Of a stretch of 12,859 bases of DNA, positions 1 to 6,936 are shown one piece after another. The stretch comes from an uncultured Gammaproteobacteria bacterium (GTDB lineage Bacteria; Pseudomonadota; Gammaproteobacteria; Rariloculales; Rariloculaceae). The stretch lies in NCBI GenBank assembly GCA_946887385.1, contig CAMPKU010000119.1, positions 1-12,859 of the forward strand, written 5' to 3'. The position numbers were made by a program, and so were the translations under genes. Positions within the stretch are counted from its first letter, which is position 1; every line of letters begins with the position of its first letter. The notes beneath the pieces are model-generated. The model was not told the origin of the DNA and did no database searches. It worked only from the letters and a program-made list of their open reading frames with translations.

Positions 1-146
1 GTAACTTCGGTTAGCACCGCACCCAACATGTGCGCGCCGCCGGTCCCTGAGCGCGCCCATCGCAAGAGCCGATAACACAGCCACACAATCGAGCCGAGGC
101 TAACCACGACGATCAGCACGACCGCTACTTCCCGCTCAATGTCCAT
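1..146 (-). CDS. Partial small membrane protein, unknown family
   Basis: An open frame starts at ATG 146..144 and runs without a stop to the window edge (48 full codons). An in-frame stop lies just upstream at 161..159, so this is the only ATG start available at the 5' end. The product begins MDIEREVAVV, followed at once by one hydrophobic segment (about residues 7-24: VAVVLIVVVSLGSIVWLC) and then a basic stretch (YRLLRWAR), which fits an N-terminal membrane anchor with the rest in the cytoplasm. It begins 41 bases after the stop of the cold-shock/DUF1294 gene on the same strand, so the two may be co-transcribed. No clear Shine-Dalgarno sequence is visible. I do not recognise the family, and the 3' end is outside the window. 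The anchor and the charge distribution are the only support for this being a real gene. Confidence 0.4.
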   Translation of the reverse strand, partial: MDIEREVAVVLIVVVSLGSIVWLCYRLLRWARSGTGGAHMLGAVLTEV

Positions 147-187
147 TGGAGCGCACAGCTAAGAGTGTCCACTCGTCCTTGCAGGGC

Positions 188-772
188 TTACCAGACTGGA
201 TTCAAAAACAGCCAGACGAGGCCACCGCAATTCAACGCTACCGTTCCCCAGAATGGTATCTGGAACGATTGCTTGTTTGATTTATGCCGCAGCATCTTCT
301 GTGCAACAAGCGCCCCAGGCCAGCCGCCGAGGAGCCCGAACACGTGCAAGGTGTTTTCCGGAGTCCGCCAACGATTGTTCCTGGCTGAGGACTTGTCCCA
401 AGCGTATATCAAGAAGGTCACCCCGCTGCCCACGAAATATAGCCATAGAACGAAATCTGGCAGCTTGCCCGCGATGACCGTGCCGGACACGACAACGAGA
501 AAAGCAACTGCGAAAAGTAGCGATTTAGCACCGGGCCCAGGTGGAGACGCGCGAACTGCATGGTCGCCGGAAAATGTGACGTTAGCGCCTTGCAGCCGGC
601 CTTTCGGATCTCGCTTCAATTCATATGTGACCAGTTCATCGCCAATGGGTCGTCGATGCCGGTGCCTGAATGATTTGATATGAACGAATACCCGATCACC
701 GCCCGTCGACGGCGTAATGAAGCCGAAGCCTCGGTCATCCCGCCACTCAGTGATCCGGCCCTTGTGACGCAT
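188..772 (-). CDS. Cold-shock domain + DUF1294 membrane protein
   Basis: This is a 194-residue two-part protein. Residues 3-70 form a cold-shock (OB-fold) nucleic-acid-binding domain with both hallmark motifs, RNP1-like RGFGFI (14-19) and RNP2-like VFVHI (28-32). Residues 83-194 are the DUF1294 module: hydrophobic segments near 86-101 and 107-124, the family signature from AWDKSSA through RTPENTLH to GLLGGWPGA and LRHKSNKQSF (about 124-170), and a last hydrophobic segment (177-190). The CSD-DUF1294 pairing is a known architecture. By inference it binds RNA or single-stranded DNA on the cytoplasmic face of the membrane; its physiological role is not established. I chose ATG 772 because the cold-shock domain begins immediately there (MRHKGRITEW) and a weak AAGAG lies 8 bases upstream. 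ATG 802 and ATG 838 are in frame but add residues unlike the family. A promoter candidate lies at 852-881. The gene is less GC-rich than those to its right. Confidence 0.88.
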   Translation of the reverse strand: MRHKGRITEWRDDRGFGFITPSTGGDRVFVHIKSFRHRHRRPIGDELVTYELKRDPKGRLQGANVTFSGDHAVRASPPGPGAKSLLFAVAFLVVVSGTVIAGKLPDFVLWLYFVGSGVTFLIYAWDKSSARNNRWRTPENTLHVFGLLGGWPGALVAQKMLRHKSNKQSFQIPFWGTVALNCGGLVWLFLNPVW

Positions 773-1118
773 CCAAAGCACTCTTGATGCCACGTCGCGC
801 ATCAGCGGGCCGCAGCAAACTGCGTAGGCGGCTGACATTCAGGTCGTGGCCAAGATAGTTTTGTGATGCCGCCATCGTCAATGGTTGCTGACACGGGCGC
901 ATGCCAGTGCCGCGAGTCGAGATCGAGGCGTCGTCGCTCTTGCAGCGGACCGCCCTGACGTTGTATCAGTTGGAAAGGGGTTCGCCTGCTTCGTTGTTGC
1001 GCGCCGGTTAGCGGTGCACATGGGGGTCAAGTAATGAGCGCTCGCGGTCTCGACATGGAACGTGAGCAATGCGAGTCGGAAACACGCGCGTTGCGCAAGC
1101 CGTAGCGCCCGGTCCGCA
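773..1118. other. Divergent intergenic spacer
   Basis: This 346-base stretch separates the minus-strand cold-shock/DUF1294 gene from the plus-strand YdjM-like gene. The only signal I can support is a minus-strand promoter at 852-881. A plus-strand 36-codon ORF (901-1011) has no recognisable product or ribosome binding site. The right part (1062-1118) is open in the frame of the YdjM-like gene from a GTG, but its Ser/Arg-rich translation is unlike that family. No convincing plus-strand promoter was found. Confidence 0.6.
852..881 (-). promoter_or_regulatory. Candidate sigma-70-type promoter
   Basis: Read on the minus strand, TTGACG (881..876, 5 of 6 matches to the -35 consensus) is followed by 18 bases and then TATCTT (857..852, 4 of 6 to the -10 consensus). 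Transcription would start near 845, giving a leader of roughly 73 bases for the cold-shock/DUF1294 gene starting at 772. Start at ATG 838 would leave almost no leader, which also favours 772. Judged by motif only. Confidence 0.4.
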
Positions 1119-2228
1119 TTGGATCCCATCGCACACACGTTCACGGGTATGGCGCTCGCAGCCGCGGGCTTGCGCCGCGCCACACCGCTTGCGGCAACGG
1201 CGCTGTTCATGGGCGTGAACGCCCCGGATGTCGACATCGTCACGGGCTTCATGGGCGAGTATCAGGCTACCGCGCTGCGCCGCGGTTGGACGCACGGCGT
1301 GCTGGCGCTGGCGCTGTGGCCGTTCGTGCTCACGGGCGTGCTGCTCGTGTGGGACCGCTACGTGCGTTTGCGCCGCAAACCCGATGCCGCGCCGGCGCGT
1401 GCCGGGCCATTGCTCGCGCTCACGGCGCTCGCCGTTCTCACGCATCCCACGCTCGACTGGCTCAATAATTACGGCTTGCGCTGGCTCATGCCGTTCGACG
1501 GCCGATGGTTCTACGGCGACGCGCTGTTCGTCATCGATCCATGGTTTTGGCTCATGATGGGCGGCGCGGCGTTCCTCAGTTTCTCGCAAAGTCGTCTCGC
1601 GCGTGTGCGTTGGATGGTGTTCTTTGCGCTGGCCACCGTTGTGATCTTCCTGAACTTGCGCATCGTGCCGCTGACGGCAGCCGTGCTGTGGGTCTTAGGC
1701 GTTGCGGCGCTCTTCGCGATTCGCTGGCGGTTCGGCGCTGCGTCGCCCGCGGCGCGCGAGCGCGCGGCGCGAGCCGGCATCGCCGTGGCGACGGTTTATG
1801 TAATGGCGATGGTGGGCGCGAGCGCGGTGGCGCGCTCGGAGCTCAAATCAGTAGCGGCCGCGCAGGGGCTCGAGGCCGTGGATGTCATGGTCGCGCCGCC
1901 GCCCGCGAATCCGTTCAGCGGCGACCTCGTCGTCGTAACGCGCGATGACTATCACACCGGCCGCTTCCACTGGTTGAAAAGCCCGCGTGTCTCGTTCGAC
2001 GGCCGACGAATCCCGCGGCCGGAAGGCCCGGTGTTCGATGCGGCCGCGAAGACGAGGGCCGCGCGGCGTTTTCTCGTGTGGTCGCGGTATCCGGCGATCG
2101 ACGTCGAGGTGGCGCCGGACGGCAGCACGGTCGTGCAGTTCTTCGACGTGCGCTATCACACGTTCGACCGTCTATCGGGCCCGACGGTGGTACTGCCCGC
2201 CGGCGTCGTACGGGATAGCAGCGACTAG
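1119..2228 (+). CDS. YdjM/DUF457-type membrane metal-dependent hydrolase
   Basis: The product is a 369-residue multi-pass inner-membrane protein. Its N-terminus, LDPIAHTFTGMALAAAGL, is the hallmark start of the YdjM family (LexA-regulated, membrane-bound metal-dependent hydrolases, DUF457). Conserved polar residues typical of the family follow: NAPDVDIV, GWTHGVLA and THPTLDWLN, whose His and Asp residues are the likely metal ligands. About six hydrophobic segments lie in residues 60-250, and a C-terminal soluble part of about 130 residues contains GDLVVVTRDDYHTGRF. The true substrate of this family is unknown. I chose TTG 1119 because it gives exactly the family N-terminus. The frame is open from GTG 1062, but the extra 19 residues are Ser/Arg-rich and look non-coding. 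Neither start has a strong ribosome binding site. The gene ends 4 bases before the stop of the convergent SnoaL-like gene, leaving no room for a terminator between them. Confidence 0.85.
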   Translation: MDPIAHTFTGMALAAAGLRRATPLAATALFMGVNAPDVDIVTGFMGEYQATALRRGWTHGVLALALWPFVLTGVLLVWDRYVRLRRKPDAAPARAGPLLALTALAVLTHPTLDWLNNYGLRWLMPFDGRWFYGDALFVIDPWFWLMMGGAAFLSFSQSRLARVRWMVFFALATVVIFLNLRIVPLTAAVLWVLGVAALFAIRWRFGAASPAARERAARAGIAVATVYVMAMVGASAVARSELKSVAAAQGLEAVDVMVAPPPANPFSGDLVVVTRDDYHTGRFHWLKSPRVSFDGRRIPRPEGPVFDAAAKTRAARRFLVWSRYPAIDVEVAPDGSTVVQFFDVRYHTFDRLSGPTVVLPAGVVRDSSD

Positions 2229-2232
2229 CCGC

Positions 2233-2811
2233 TCACTCGTCCTCGAGCTTGCGCGGCGGCATGTCCTCGACGCGGTCCGTCCACTCGATCTCGGGCCACA
2301 CGTGTACCCGTGACTTGAACTTCCAGCCGGCCGGCGTCTTCTCGAACGTATCTTCGTAGCCGCCTTCCCAGTGCACGATGTCGCCCCGGCGGTCGGTATC
2401 GTTCGTGATCGTGAGCAGCGTGGAGATCGCGTGCGCGCCCGTTGGCGTGGACTTGATGACGGGATTGATCGTCAAGTGATACGCATAGCCTTGCGAGTCG
2501 CGCGGCCGGCAAGCCGTGTCCGTGCCGCCGCCGGCGCGGCGCAGCTGCTCGCGGCCGCGAAACCAGATCTTCGCCGAGCCCCATTCGGACGATACGCCGA
2601 ACGTGGCATCCGACGTGAACAGGTCGGCGTAGTCGTTGCCGTTGTTGGTGCAGTTGTCGAGGACGTGCGAGTAGCCGTCGATGAGCTGCCGGATGTCGAG
2701 CAAGTCTTGCGCCGTTAGCGCCGGCGCCGGCGCCGCGGCGCTTTGCGCGGCAGCATGGCCGCCGAATAGCGAAGCCGCGCAGACGGCCACGAAGGATGAC
2801 GTCTTGTTCAT
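2233..2811 (-). CDS. Exported SnoaL-like (NTF2-fold) protein
   Basis: A 192-residue protein with a Sec signal peptide (MNKTSSFVAVCAASLFGGHAAA, likely cleaved before Q23), then a SnoaL-like/NTF2-fold domain at about 33-180. Family features are the first helix with LTAQDLLDIRQLIDGYSHVLD, the strand around YADLFTSDATFGV, the helix FRGREQLRR, and the late strands YHLTINPVI and WEGGYEDTFEKTPAGWKFKSRVHV. The fold is a cone-shaped pocket used by enzymes and small-molecule binders, so the substrate cannot be named. It is the last gene of the operon. Its ATG (2811..2809) overlaps the TGA of the upstream gene by 4 bases, and a GAGGTAA ribosome binding site sits inside that gene's last codons, so translation is probably coupled. 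The frame stays open upstream to 3072, but that part is an Arg-rich shadow of the preceding gene. The location is inferred to be the periplasm. Confidence 0.85.
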   Translation of the reverse strand: MNKTSSFVAVCAASLFGGHAAAQSAAAPAPALTAQDLLDIRQLIDGYSHVLDNCTNNGNDYADLFTSDATFGVSSEWGSAKIWFRGREQLRRAGGGTDTACRPRDSQGYAYHLTINPVIKSTPTGAHAISTLLTITNDTDRRGDIVHWEGGYEDTFEKTPAGWKFKSRVHVWPEIEWTDRVEDMPPRKLEDE

Positions 2812-3266
2812 GCCGTTACCTCGAGCTTTGCGTTCGTCAGCGTCCAGCCTTCGGCGCGCTTGACGAATGCGCCCACCAGCACGCGGCGCTCGCTGCGCAC
2901 GACGAAGCCGTCGCCTTGCAGGCGCGCCATCTCGACGAGCGTGCCCGAGCCCTCGATGGGTGTTGCGGTCTCGGCTGTGCAGCGCACGTGCGCCGTGGCC
3001 GTGCCGTCGCCGGGGATGGCGATGGCGACCGCGGTCGCGTCCGCGCCGTCTGGCGCCAGGCGCCGAACGCACGCATCGAGACGCGCCGGATTGGCGAGCA
3101 GCCCCGGCAGCAGCGCGCGGATTGCATCGAGGTCTTCAAGCTGCGCGAGCCGTGCTGCGAGATCGTCGCTGCCGCCTGGCGCAGTGGCCGCCGCGGCGGC
3201 GAGCGGTGCCGCGAGCGCCGCGCCGGCGTGGCCGAAGAACGAACGTCGAGTCGGTTTGCCGTTCAT
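2808..3266 (-). CDS. Tat-exported small protein, possibly NTF2-like
   Basis: A 152-residue protein that opens with a twin-arginine signal: TRRSFFG (residues 6-12) followed by a mild Ala-rich hydrophobic stretch to about residue 29. The mature part starts with a helix, LAQLEDLDAIRALLPGLLAN, like the first helix of SnoaL/NTF2-type proteins, and ends with two strands (RRVLVGAFVKRAEGWTLTNAKLEV) like the end of that fold. The middle is short for a full NTF2 domain, so the family assignment is tentative. Its ribosome binding site GAGGTAG (3277..3271) overlaps the stop codon of the MoaF-like gene, 9 bases away, and its own stop overlaps the start of the SnoaL-like gene. This places it firmly in the middle of a three-gene operon. 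No catalytic residues can be assigned. The pairing with a Sec-exported relative is unusual. Confidence 0.75.
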   Translation of the reverse strand: MNGKPTRRSFFGHAGAALAAPLAAAAATAPGGSDDLAARLAQLEDLDAIRALLPGLLANPARLDACVRRLAPDGADATAVAIAIPGDGTATAHVRCTAETATPIEGSGTLVEMARLQGDGFVVRSERRVLVGAFVKRAEGWTLTNAKLEVTA

Positions 3267-3275
3267 GTCGCTACC

Positions 3276-4991
3276 TCAGGCCTTCAGCCGGTAGTACTTC
3301 GCGATGTCGAACCGCCCCGCGTGCCGCGCGTGCGCGCCCATCGCGGAGAGGCGCAGCCCATCGCGGCCGCAGTGATAACCGATGCCGCAGTCGTGCATCG
3401 TGCGCAGGTTCACCAGGATCGTGCCGAGCGTGCCGTTGCAGGCTTCCTCGAGCCAGTAGGCGAGATACAGCTCGTCGCGAATTTTCACGTACGACGCGGG
3501 GCCGCTCCACTCCATACCGCCGGCGCCGCTTTCGCCGAAGATGATCCACGACAACGAGTGCGGCGTGGTGTACAGGTGCATCGACGTGAGCCCGGGCGAG
3601 TAGTTCCACGTGACTGCGCGCCCGACGAGCTCGTCGCTGTAGTGATGGCGGCGGTACTGCGGTGGCGTGATGCCTTCCATCTCGATGACGCCGAACCATG
3701 TTTCCGCCTGCGCTTCGTTGGCGATGTATTGCGAGCCGATCGTGCCGTGGATGCAGGTGGCGAGACCGTGGTCGAAGTCCGCCACGATCTTGTAACAATC
3801 GTAGTTCGGCGCGCCCGTGAGCAAGTGGCCGAACATCACGACGCCCGGCGCGCTCTCCCACGACTCGTAACGTTCCTCGTGCCAGGTGCTCTCGCCGGCA
3901 TGGCGCCAGCGCAAGCGGTCGATGGCATCAAAGCGGTAGTCCGCGGCCACGCCGTTGTCGAAGCGCAGCGTGAGCTCTTTGCCGACGAGGAAGTCGCTAA
4001 CGGGGCTTTTGTTGCCGGCCATCGGGCTCGGCGCGCCGAACACGTTCTTCTCGGTGAGGGCGGCGACTTCGGCCTTCGTCATCGTCCAGTCGTTGCGCAT
4101 CGGCCGATAAACGCGCCGCGCGCCTTTCGCGGGCGGTGCGCCGTTGGCCGGCGCCGGCATCGGCGTGGCGGCGGTGTCGCCGAAGGGCTCGAACTGCGCG
4201 AGCTGACCGACCCACTCGCCGCGGCCGGTGAACACGTAGTAGTCGAGCGCGTCGCTTGCGTCGAAGCCGAGGCGCACGCCGATCTGCTCGGCGCGGTTCA
4301 CGTCGAGCACGTACAGCGTTTGCACGCCCGAAAACTCGCACTCGACGCGCGAGTAGAGATAGAGCTCGTCGTTGATTTTCACGTAGTCCGACGGCGCGCA
4401 GAAACCGAGCTCGCCGCCCAAGCGCGAGAGCTCGACGAAGTTGGAGTAAAACGTGGACGGATATAACTCCAGCGTCTCGACGCCCGTATCCTGGCGCCAA
4501 TAGAAGCCCTTGCCTTCCATCCTGTTAGTGAGCGTGTGACGCGCCGTCGGGGCTTGCTTGCCGGGCTCCGCAACGTAGCCGAAGTAAATCTCGCGCTGAA
4601 CCTCGCGGTTGTCGGTGAAACCGCTGAACCACACCTCGAACACTGTGGCGAGGCCGGAGCTCTGATCGACTGCGACGTGATACCCGCGCTGGGTTCCGGG
4701 CACGAGGTGCGTGAAAAGCGCCACGTGGTCGAGCGTCAATGCGGCGTAGTCGGCGTCGACGGCGCGCCCGTCGTTCTCGGCCACCGACAAACGGTTCGCG
4801 CTCGCGAAGCGGTAGCGGAGGGTGGGGCCACTGTCCGTGGCGATCGTCAGTGACTTGCCTGCGAAGACGTCCGCTAGCGGCGACGCGCTTTTTGGGGCCG
4901 CGCCTGCGAGGTTCGCGCCGACCTGCGCCTCGGTGAGCTTTGTGTAGGCGATGCGGTGCATCTGCTCTTTGGGATAGGCGACTTTTTGCAC
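3276..4991 (-). CDS. Double-length MoaF-like protein (tandem N-C-N-C)
   Basis: A cytoplasmic-looking protein of about 571 residues with no signal peptide, made of two MoaF-like units. Unit 1 has an N part (about 38-140, FAGKSLTIATDSG ... SGLATVFEVW) and a C part (about 150-265, RHTLTNRMEGK ... DYVKINDELYLYS). Unit 2, after a Pro/Ala-rich linker (about 275-290), has an N part (330-440, LVGKELTLRFDNG ... HGLATCIHG) and a C part (448-565, RHHYSDELVGR ... SYVKIRDELYLAYW). The pairs align clearly by eye. MoaF proteins normally have a single N+C unit, so this one is roughly doubled. The family name comes from the Klebsiella moa locus and the biochemical role is unsettled; no molybdopterin gene is present here. 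It is the first gene of the operon. Start: GTG 4991, with GGGGA 6 bases upstream, restores N-terminal similarity between the two units. ATG 4961 (561 residues, AAAGAG upstream) is equally possible. The frame is open to ATG 5069, which would overlap the MFS gene and is unlikely. Confidence 0.8.
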   Translation of the reverse strand: MQKVAYPKEQMHRIAYTKLTEAQVGANLAGAAPKSASPLADVFAGKSLTIATDSGPTLRYRFASANRLSVAENDGRAVDADYAALTLDHVALFTHLVPGTQRGYHVAVDQSSGLATVFEVWFSGFTDNREVQREIYFGYVAEPGKQAPTARHTLTNRMEGKGFYWRQDTGVETLELYPSTFYSNFVELSRLGGELGFCAPSDYVKINDELYLYSRVECEFSGVQTLYVLDVNRAEQIGVRLGFDASDALDYYVFTGRGEWVGQLAQFEPFGDTAATPMPAPANGAPPAKGARRVYRPMRNDWTMTKAEVAALTEKNVFGAPSPMAGNKSPVSDFLVGKELTLRFDNGVAADYRFDAIDRLRWRHAGESTWHEERYESWESAPGVVMFGHLLTGAPNYDCYKIVADFDHGLATCIHGTIGSQYIANEAQAETWFGVIEMEGITPPQYRRHHYSDELVGRAVTWNYSPGLTSMHLYTTPHSLSWIIFGESGAGGMEWSGPASYVKIRDELYLAYWLEEACNGTLGTILVNLRTMHDCGIGYHCGRDGLRLSAMGAHARHAGRFDIAKYYRLKA

Positions 4992-5029
4992 GGCTCTTCC
5001 CCGGTGACCTTTTGGCCGTATGTTAACCT

Positions 5030-5049
5030 GGCACTCGCCTCGAGTGGCC
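5030..5049. promoter_or_regulatory. Inverted repeat in divergent promoter region
   Basis: CACTC (5032-5036) and GAGTG (5042-5046) form a perfect inverted repeat around the 5-base centre GCCTC. It extends imperfectly outward to GGCACTC / GAGTGGCC with one extra base. It lies in the short divergent spacer (4992-5056) between the MoaF-like gene and the MFS gene, 11 bases before the MFS start. That position suits an operator controlling both directions. A GTTAAC palindrome lies beside it at 5022-5027. I see no regulator gene in the window and no convincing -35/-10 pair. Confidence 0.3.
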
Positions 5050-5056
5050 AATTGCC

Positions 5057-6268
5057 ATGAGCACCCCAACCGTCGATACCGGCGTCGCGAGCGTCGACAA
5101 TCGGGCCAAGCGCAATGTCGCAGTGCTCGTGTTCGCGCACGCCGTGATGGGTTCGCAGCTTGCGATCAATATCATCGTCGCGGGCCTCGCGGGCGCCGCG
5201 TTGGCCGACGATCCCTCGCTAGCCACGCTGCCGATCTCGATCGTGGTCGTGGGGTCGCTGCTGACGACGCCCGCCATGTCGTTGTTCATGGGCCGCTACG
5301 GCCGCCGCGCCGGGTTTTGGGTGGCGGCGTTCGCCGGCGCGGCGGCCTCGGCGCTCTGCGCGCAAGCGCTATTCATCGACAGCTTTGGGCTGTTTCTCGC
5401 GGGCTCCGCGTTGCTCGGTGTGTATCAGGCGGCGCAGGGCTACTTCCGCTTTGCGGCAGCCGACACGGCCTCCGCGGCCTTCCAGCCGAAGGCGATCTCG
5501 TGGGTTTTGGCCGGCGGGCTGTTGAGCGCGCTGCTCGGCCCTGAAATCGTGCGCGCTACGTCGGGGGCAGGGGCTGTTCAGTACGCGGGCGCGTATCTCG
5601 TGATGATCGCGCTCAACGTGATCGGCGCCGCCGGCCTCACGTTTCTCGACATCCCCACGCGGCCGCGCGCGGCAAAAGCCGCGGATACGGGGCGGCCGCT
5701 CGCTGCCATTGCGCGCCAGCCGGCATTCGTGGTGGCCGTGCTGTCGGCGATGGTGGGCTTCGCCGCGATGAGCCTGGTGATGACGTCGACGCCGCTCGCG
5801 ATGGTAGGCCACGGTTTCACGCCCGATCATGCCGCCGACGTGGTGCGCTGGCACATCGTCGCCATGTTCGCACCGAGCTTTTTCACGGGCTCGGTGATCG
5901 TGCGCTTCGGCCGCTTGCCCGTCATCGCCGCCGGGTTGCTACTGCTCGGCGTGTGCGGCGCGATCGCGCTCGCGGGCGTCGAGCTGCATCACTTTTATGT
6001 GGCGCTGATCGCGCTCGGGATCGGCTGGAACTTCTCGTTCATCGGCGCCACGAGCTTGCTCGGTACCACGCACACGGCCGCCGAGCAGGCGAAAGTGCAG
6101 GGGCTCAACGATTTCCTCGTGCTCGGCTTTGTGGCCGTGGGCTCATTCGGGTCCGGAGCATTGCTCGACGCGGTCGGTTGGAACGCCGTGCAGTACGCGA
6201 TGATGCCGGCATTGCTGGTGGCGTTGGCCGGCCTCGCGTGGCTTGGGCTGCTGCGTGAGGCGCGCTAG
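5057..6268 (+). CDS. Major facilitator superfamily transporter
   Basis: A 403-residue integral membrane protein with about 12 hydrophobic helices in two halves, the usual MFS size and layout. Motif A of the first half is visible in the loop between helices 2 and 3 (FMGRYGRRAGFW, about 77-88). The matching loop of the second half is GSVIVRFGRLPVIAAG, and a soluble central loop near 198-212 (PTRPRAAKAADTGRP) separates the halves. It should be a proton-coupled exporter or importer of a small molecule in the inner membrane; the substrate cannot be read from the sequence. The ATG at 5057 is close to the first helix and has only a weak ribosome binding site. It diverges from the MoaF-like operon with a short spacer, which suggests joint control. 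Its TAG stop shares the palindrome CTAG (6265-6268) with the stop of the convergent YfiR-like gene. Confidence 0.9.
   Translation: MSTPTVDTGVASVDNRAKRNVAVLVFAHAVMGSQLAINIIVAGLAGAALADDPSLATLPISIVVVGSLLTTPAMSLFMGRYGRRAGFWVAAFAGAAASALCAQALFIDSFGLFLAGSALLGVYQAAQGYFRFAAADTASAAFQPKAISWVLAGGLLSALLGPEIVRATSGAGAVQYAGAYLVMIALNVIGAAGLTFLDIPTRPRAAKAADTGRPLAAIARQPAFVVAVLSAMVGFAAMSLVMTSTPLAMVGHGFTPDHAADVVRWHIVAMFAPSFFTGSVIVRFGRLPVIAAGLLLLGVCGAIALAGVELHHFYVALIALGIGWNFSFIGATSLLGTTHTAAEQAKVQGLNDFLVLGFVAVGSFGSGALLDAVGWNAVQYAMMPALLVALAGLAWLGLLREAR
6265..6268. other. Shared palindromic stop CTAG of convergent genes
   Basis: The palindrome CTAG supplies the TAG stop of the MFS gene on the plus strand (6266-6268) and the TAG stop of the YfiR-like gene on the minus strand (6267-6265). 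The two coding regions thus overlap tail to tail by 4 bases and leave no space for a terminator. Confidence 0.9.
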
Positions 6269-6897
6269 CCGGGATCGGGCGCCGCAACCACCACCGGGTG
6301 CAGCGCGAAGCCGTCGAGCGGCTCAACGAGCCGGCAGCATTCCGACGTCTCGACGCGCAGGGCGGCCGAGAGCAGCCGCGAGCTCAACGTTAGCCCGGCT
6401 TCCTCTGCGCGTGGCACGGAGATCTCGAAGCGCACGCGCGAATCCACCAGCTGGAAGTTCACCATGGCGCCGCGATCGAGGCCGTTGTCGTCGTCCGTAA
6501 CGACGAGCGTGGGGCGTCCCGCGACGGCGGCGATCACCTGCGTCAAGCGTGGATTTTGCTCTCGGCCGATGAAGAGCACCTCGGCATCGCCGAGCTCGTC
6601 GATGCGCGCCAAAGTGCGTACCTCGACGGGGCGCTCCTGGATGCGTCGGCCCGGGAGAAATTGCGCCAGCTGCGCCGCCACCTCGTCGTCGCCGAGCACG
6701 GCGATCGTGATCGCGTCGTCGGCAGGCGCGCCGGCAGGCCACTGCACGTACGTTCCAAAGTGATACAGGAACGCCGCCTTGACCTGGTTCGCGTCGTACA
6801 GGTCTTGTTGCGCAAGAGCAGTGCCCATCATCGCCGCTGCGCTCAGCGCCGCGGCCGCAAGGCGCGCCAATGCTCGATAGCCGCCGAGCAGCGCCAT
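6265..6897 (-). CDS. YfiR-family periplasmic protein (DUF4154)
   Basis: A 210-residue periplasmic protein with a signal peptide (about 1-29, cleaved near ALA|QQ). The mature sequence carries the YfiR family pattern: QVKAAFLYHFGTYVQWP (39-54), TIAVLGDDEVAAQL (64-77), RPVEVRTLA (89-97), EVLFIG (106-111), PTLVVTDDD (129-137), VNFQLVDSRVRFEISVPRAEEAGLTLSSRLL (146-176). YfiR of Pseudomonas represses the inner-membrane diguanylate cyclase YfiN by binding its periplasmic domain. Here the immediate upstream partner is a hybrid histidine kinase instead, so by inference YfiR modulates the kinase. Only two cysteines are present, adjacent (187-188), unlike the disulfide-bonded Pseudomonas protein. I chose ATG 6897, which has GGAG 7 bases upstream and starts directly at the signal peptide. 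ATG 6933 is in frame, 3 bases after the kinase stop, but its GAGG is too close. Confidence 0.88.
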   Translation of the reverse strand: MALLGGYRALARLAAAALSAAAMMGTALAQQDLYDANQVKAAFLYHFGTYVQWPAGAPADDAITIAVLGDDEVAAQLAQFLPGRRIQERPVEVRTLARIDELGDAEVLFIGREQNPRLTQVIAAVAGRPTLVVTDDDNGLDRGAMVNFQLVDSRVRFEISVPRAEEAGLTLSSRLLSAALRVETSECCRLVEPLDGFALHPVVVAAPDPG

Positions 6898-6936
6898 CGC
6901 ATGGCTCCATGGAAGATTCCCGGAGTTAACCATACC

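Noticed and set aside
901..1011. 36-codon plus-strand ORF in the divergent spacer
   Set aside because: No ribosome binding site, no recognisable family, and an in-frame stop just upstream at 889-891. It may be a chance ORF or a remnant.
2796..4466. Long plus-strand open frame (556 codons) opposite the MoaF-like operon
   Set aside because: The translation is Arg/Ala/Val-rich with no domain pattern and spans three well-supported minus-strand genes; it is an antisense shadow typical of high-GC DNA.
3276..4991. Role of the MoaF-like protein in molybdenum-cofactor synthesis
   Set aside because: The label is historical; none of the molybdopterin genes or molybdoenzymes is present in the window, so the sequence does not support it.
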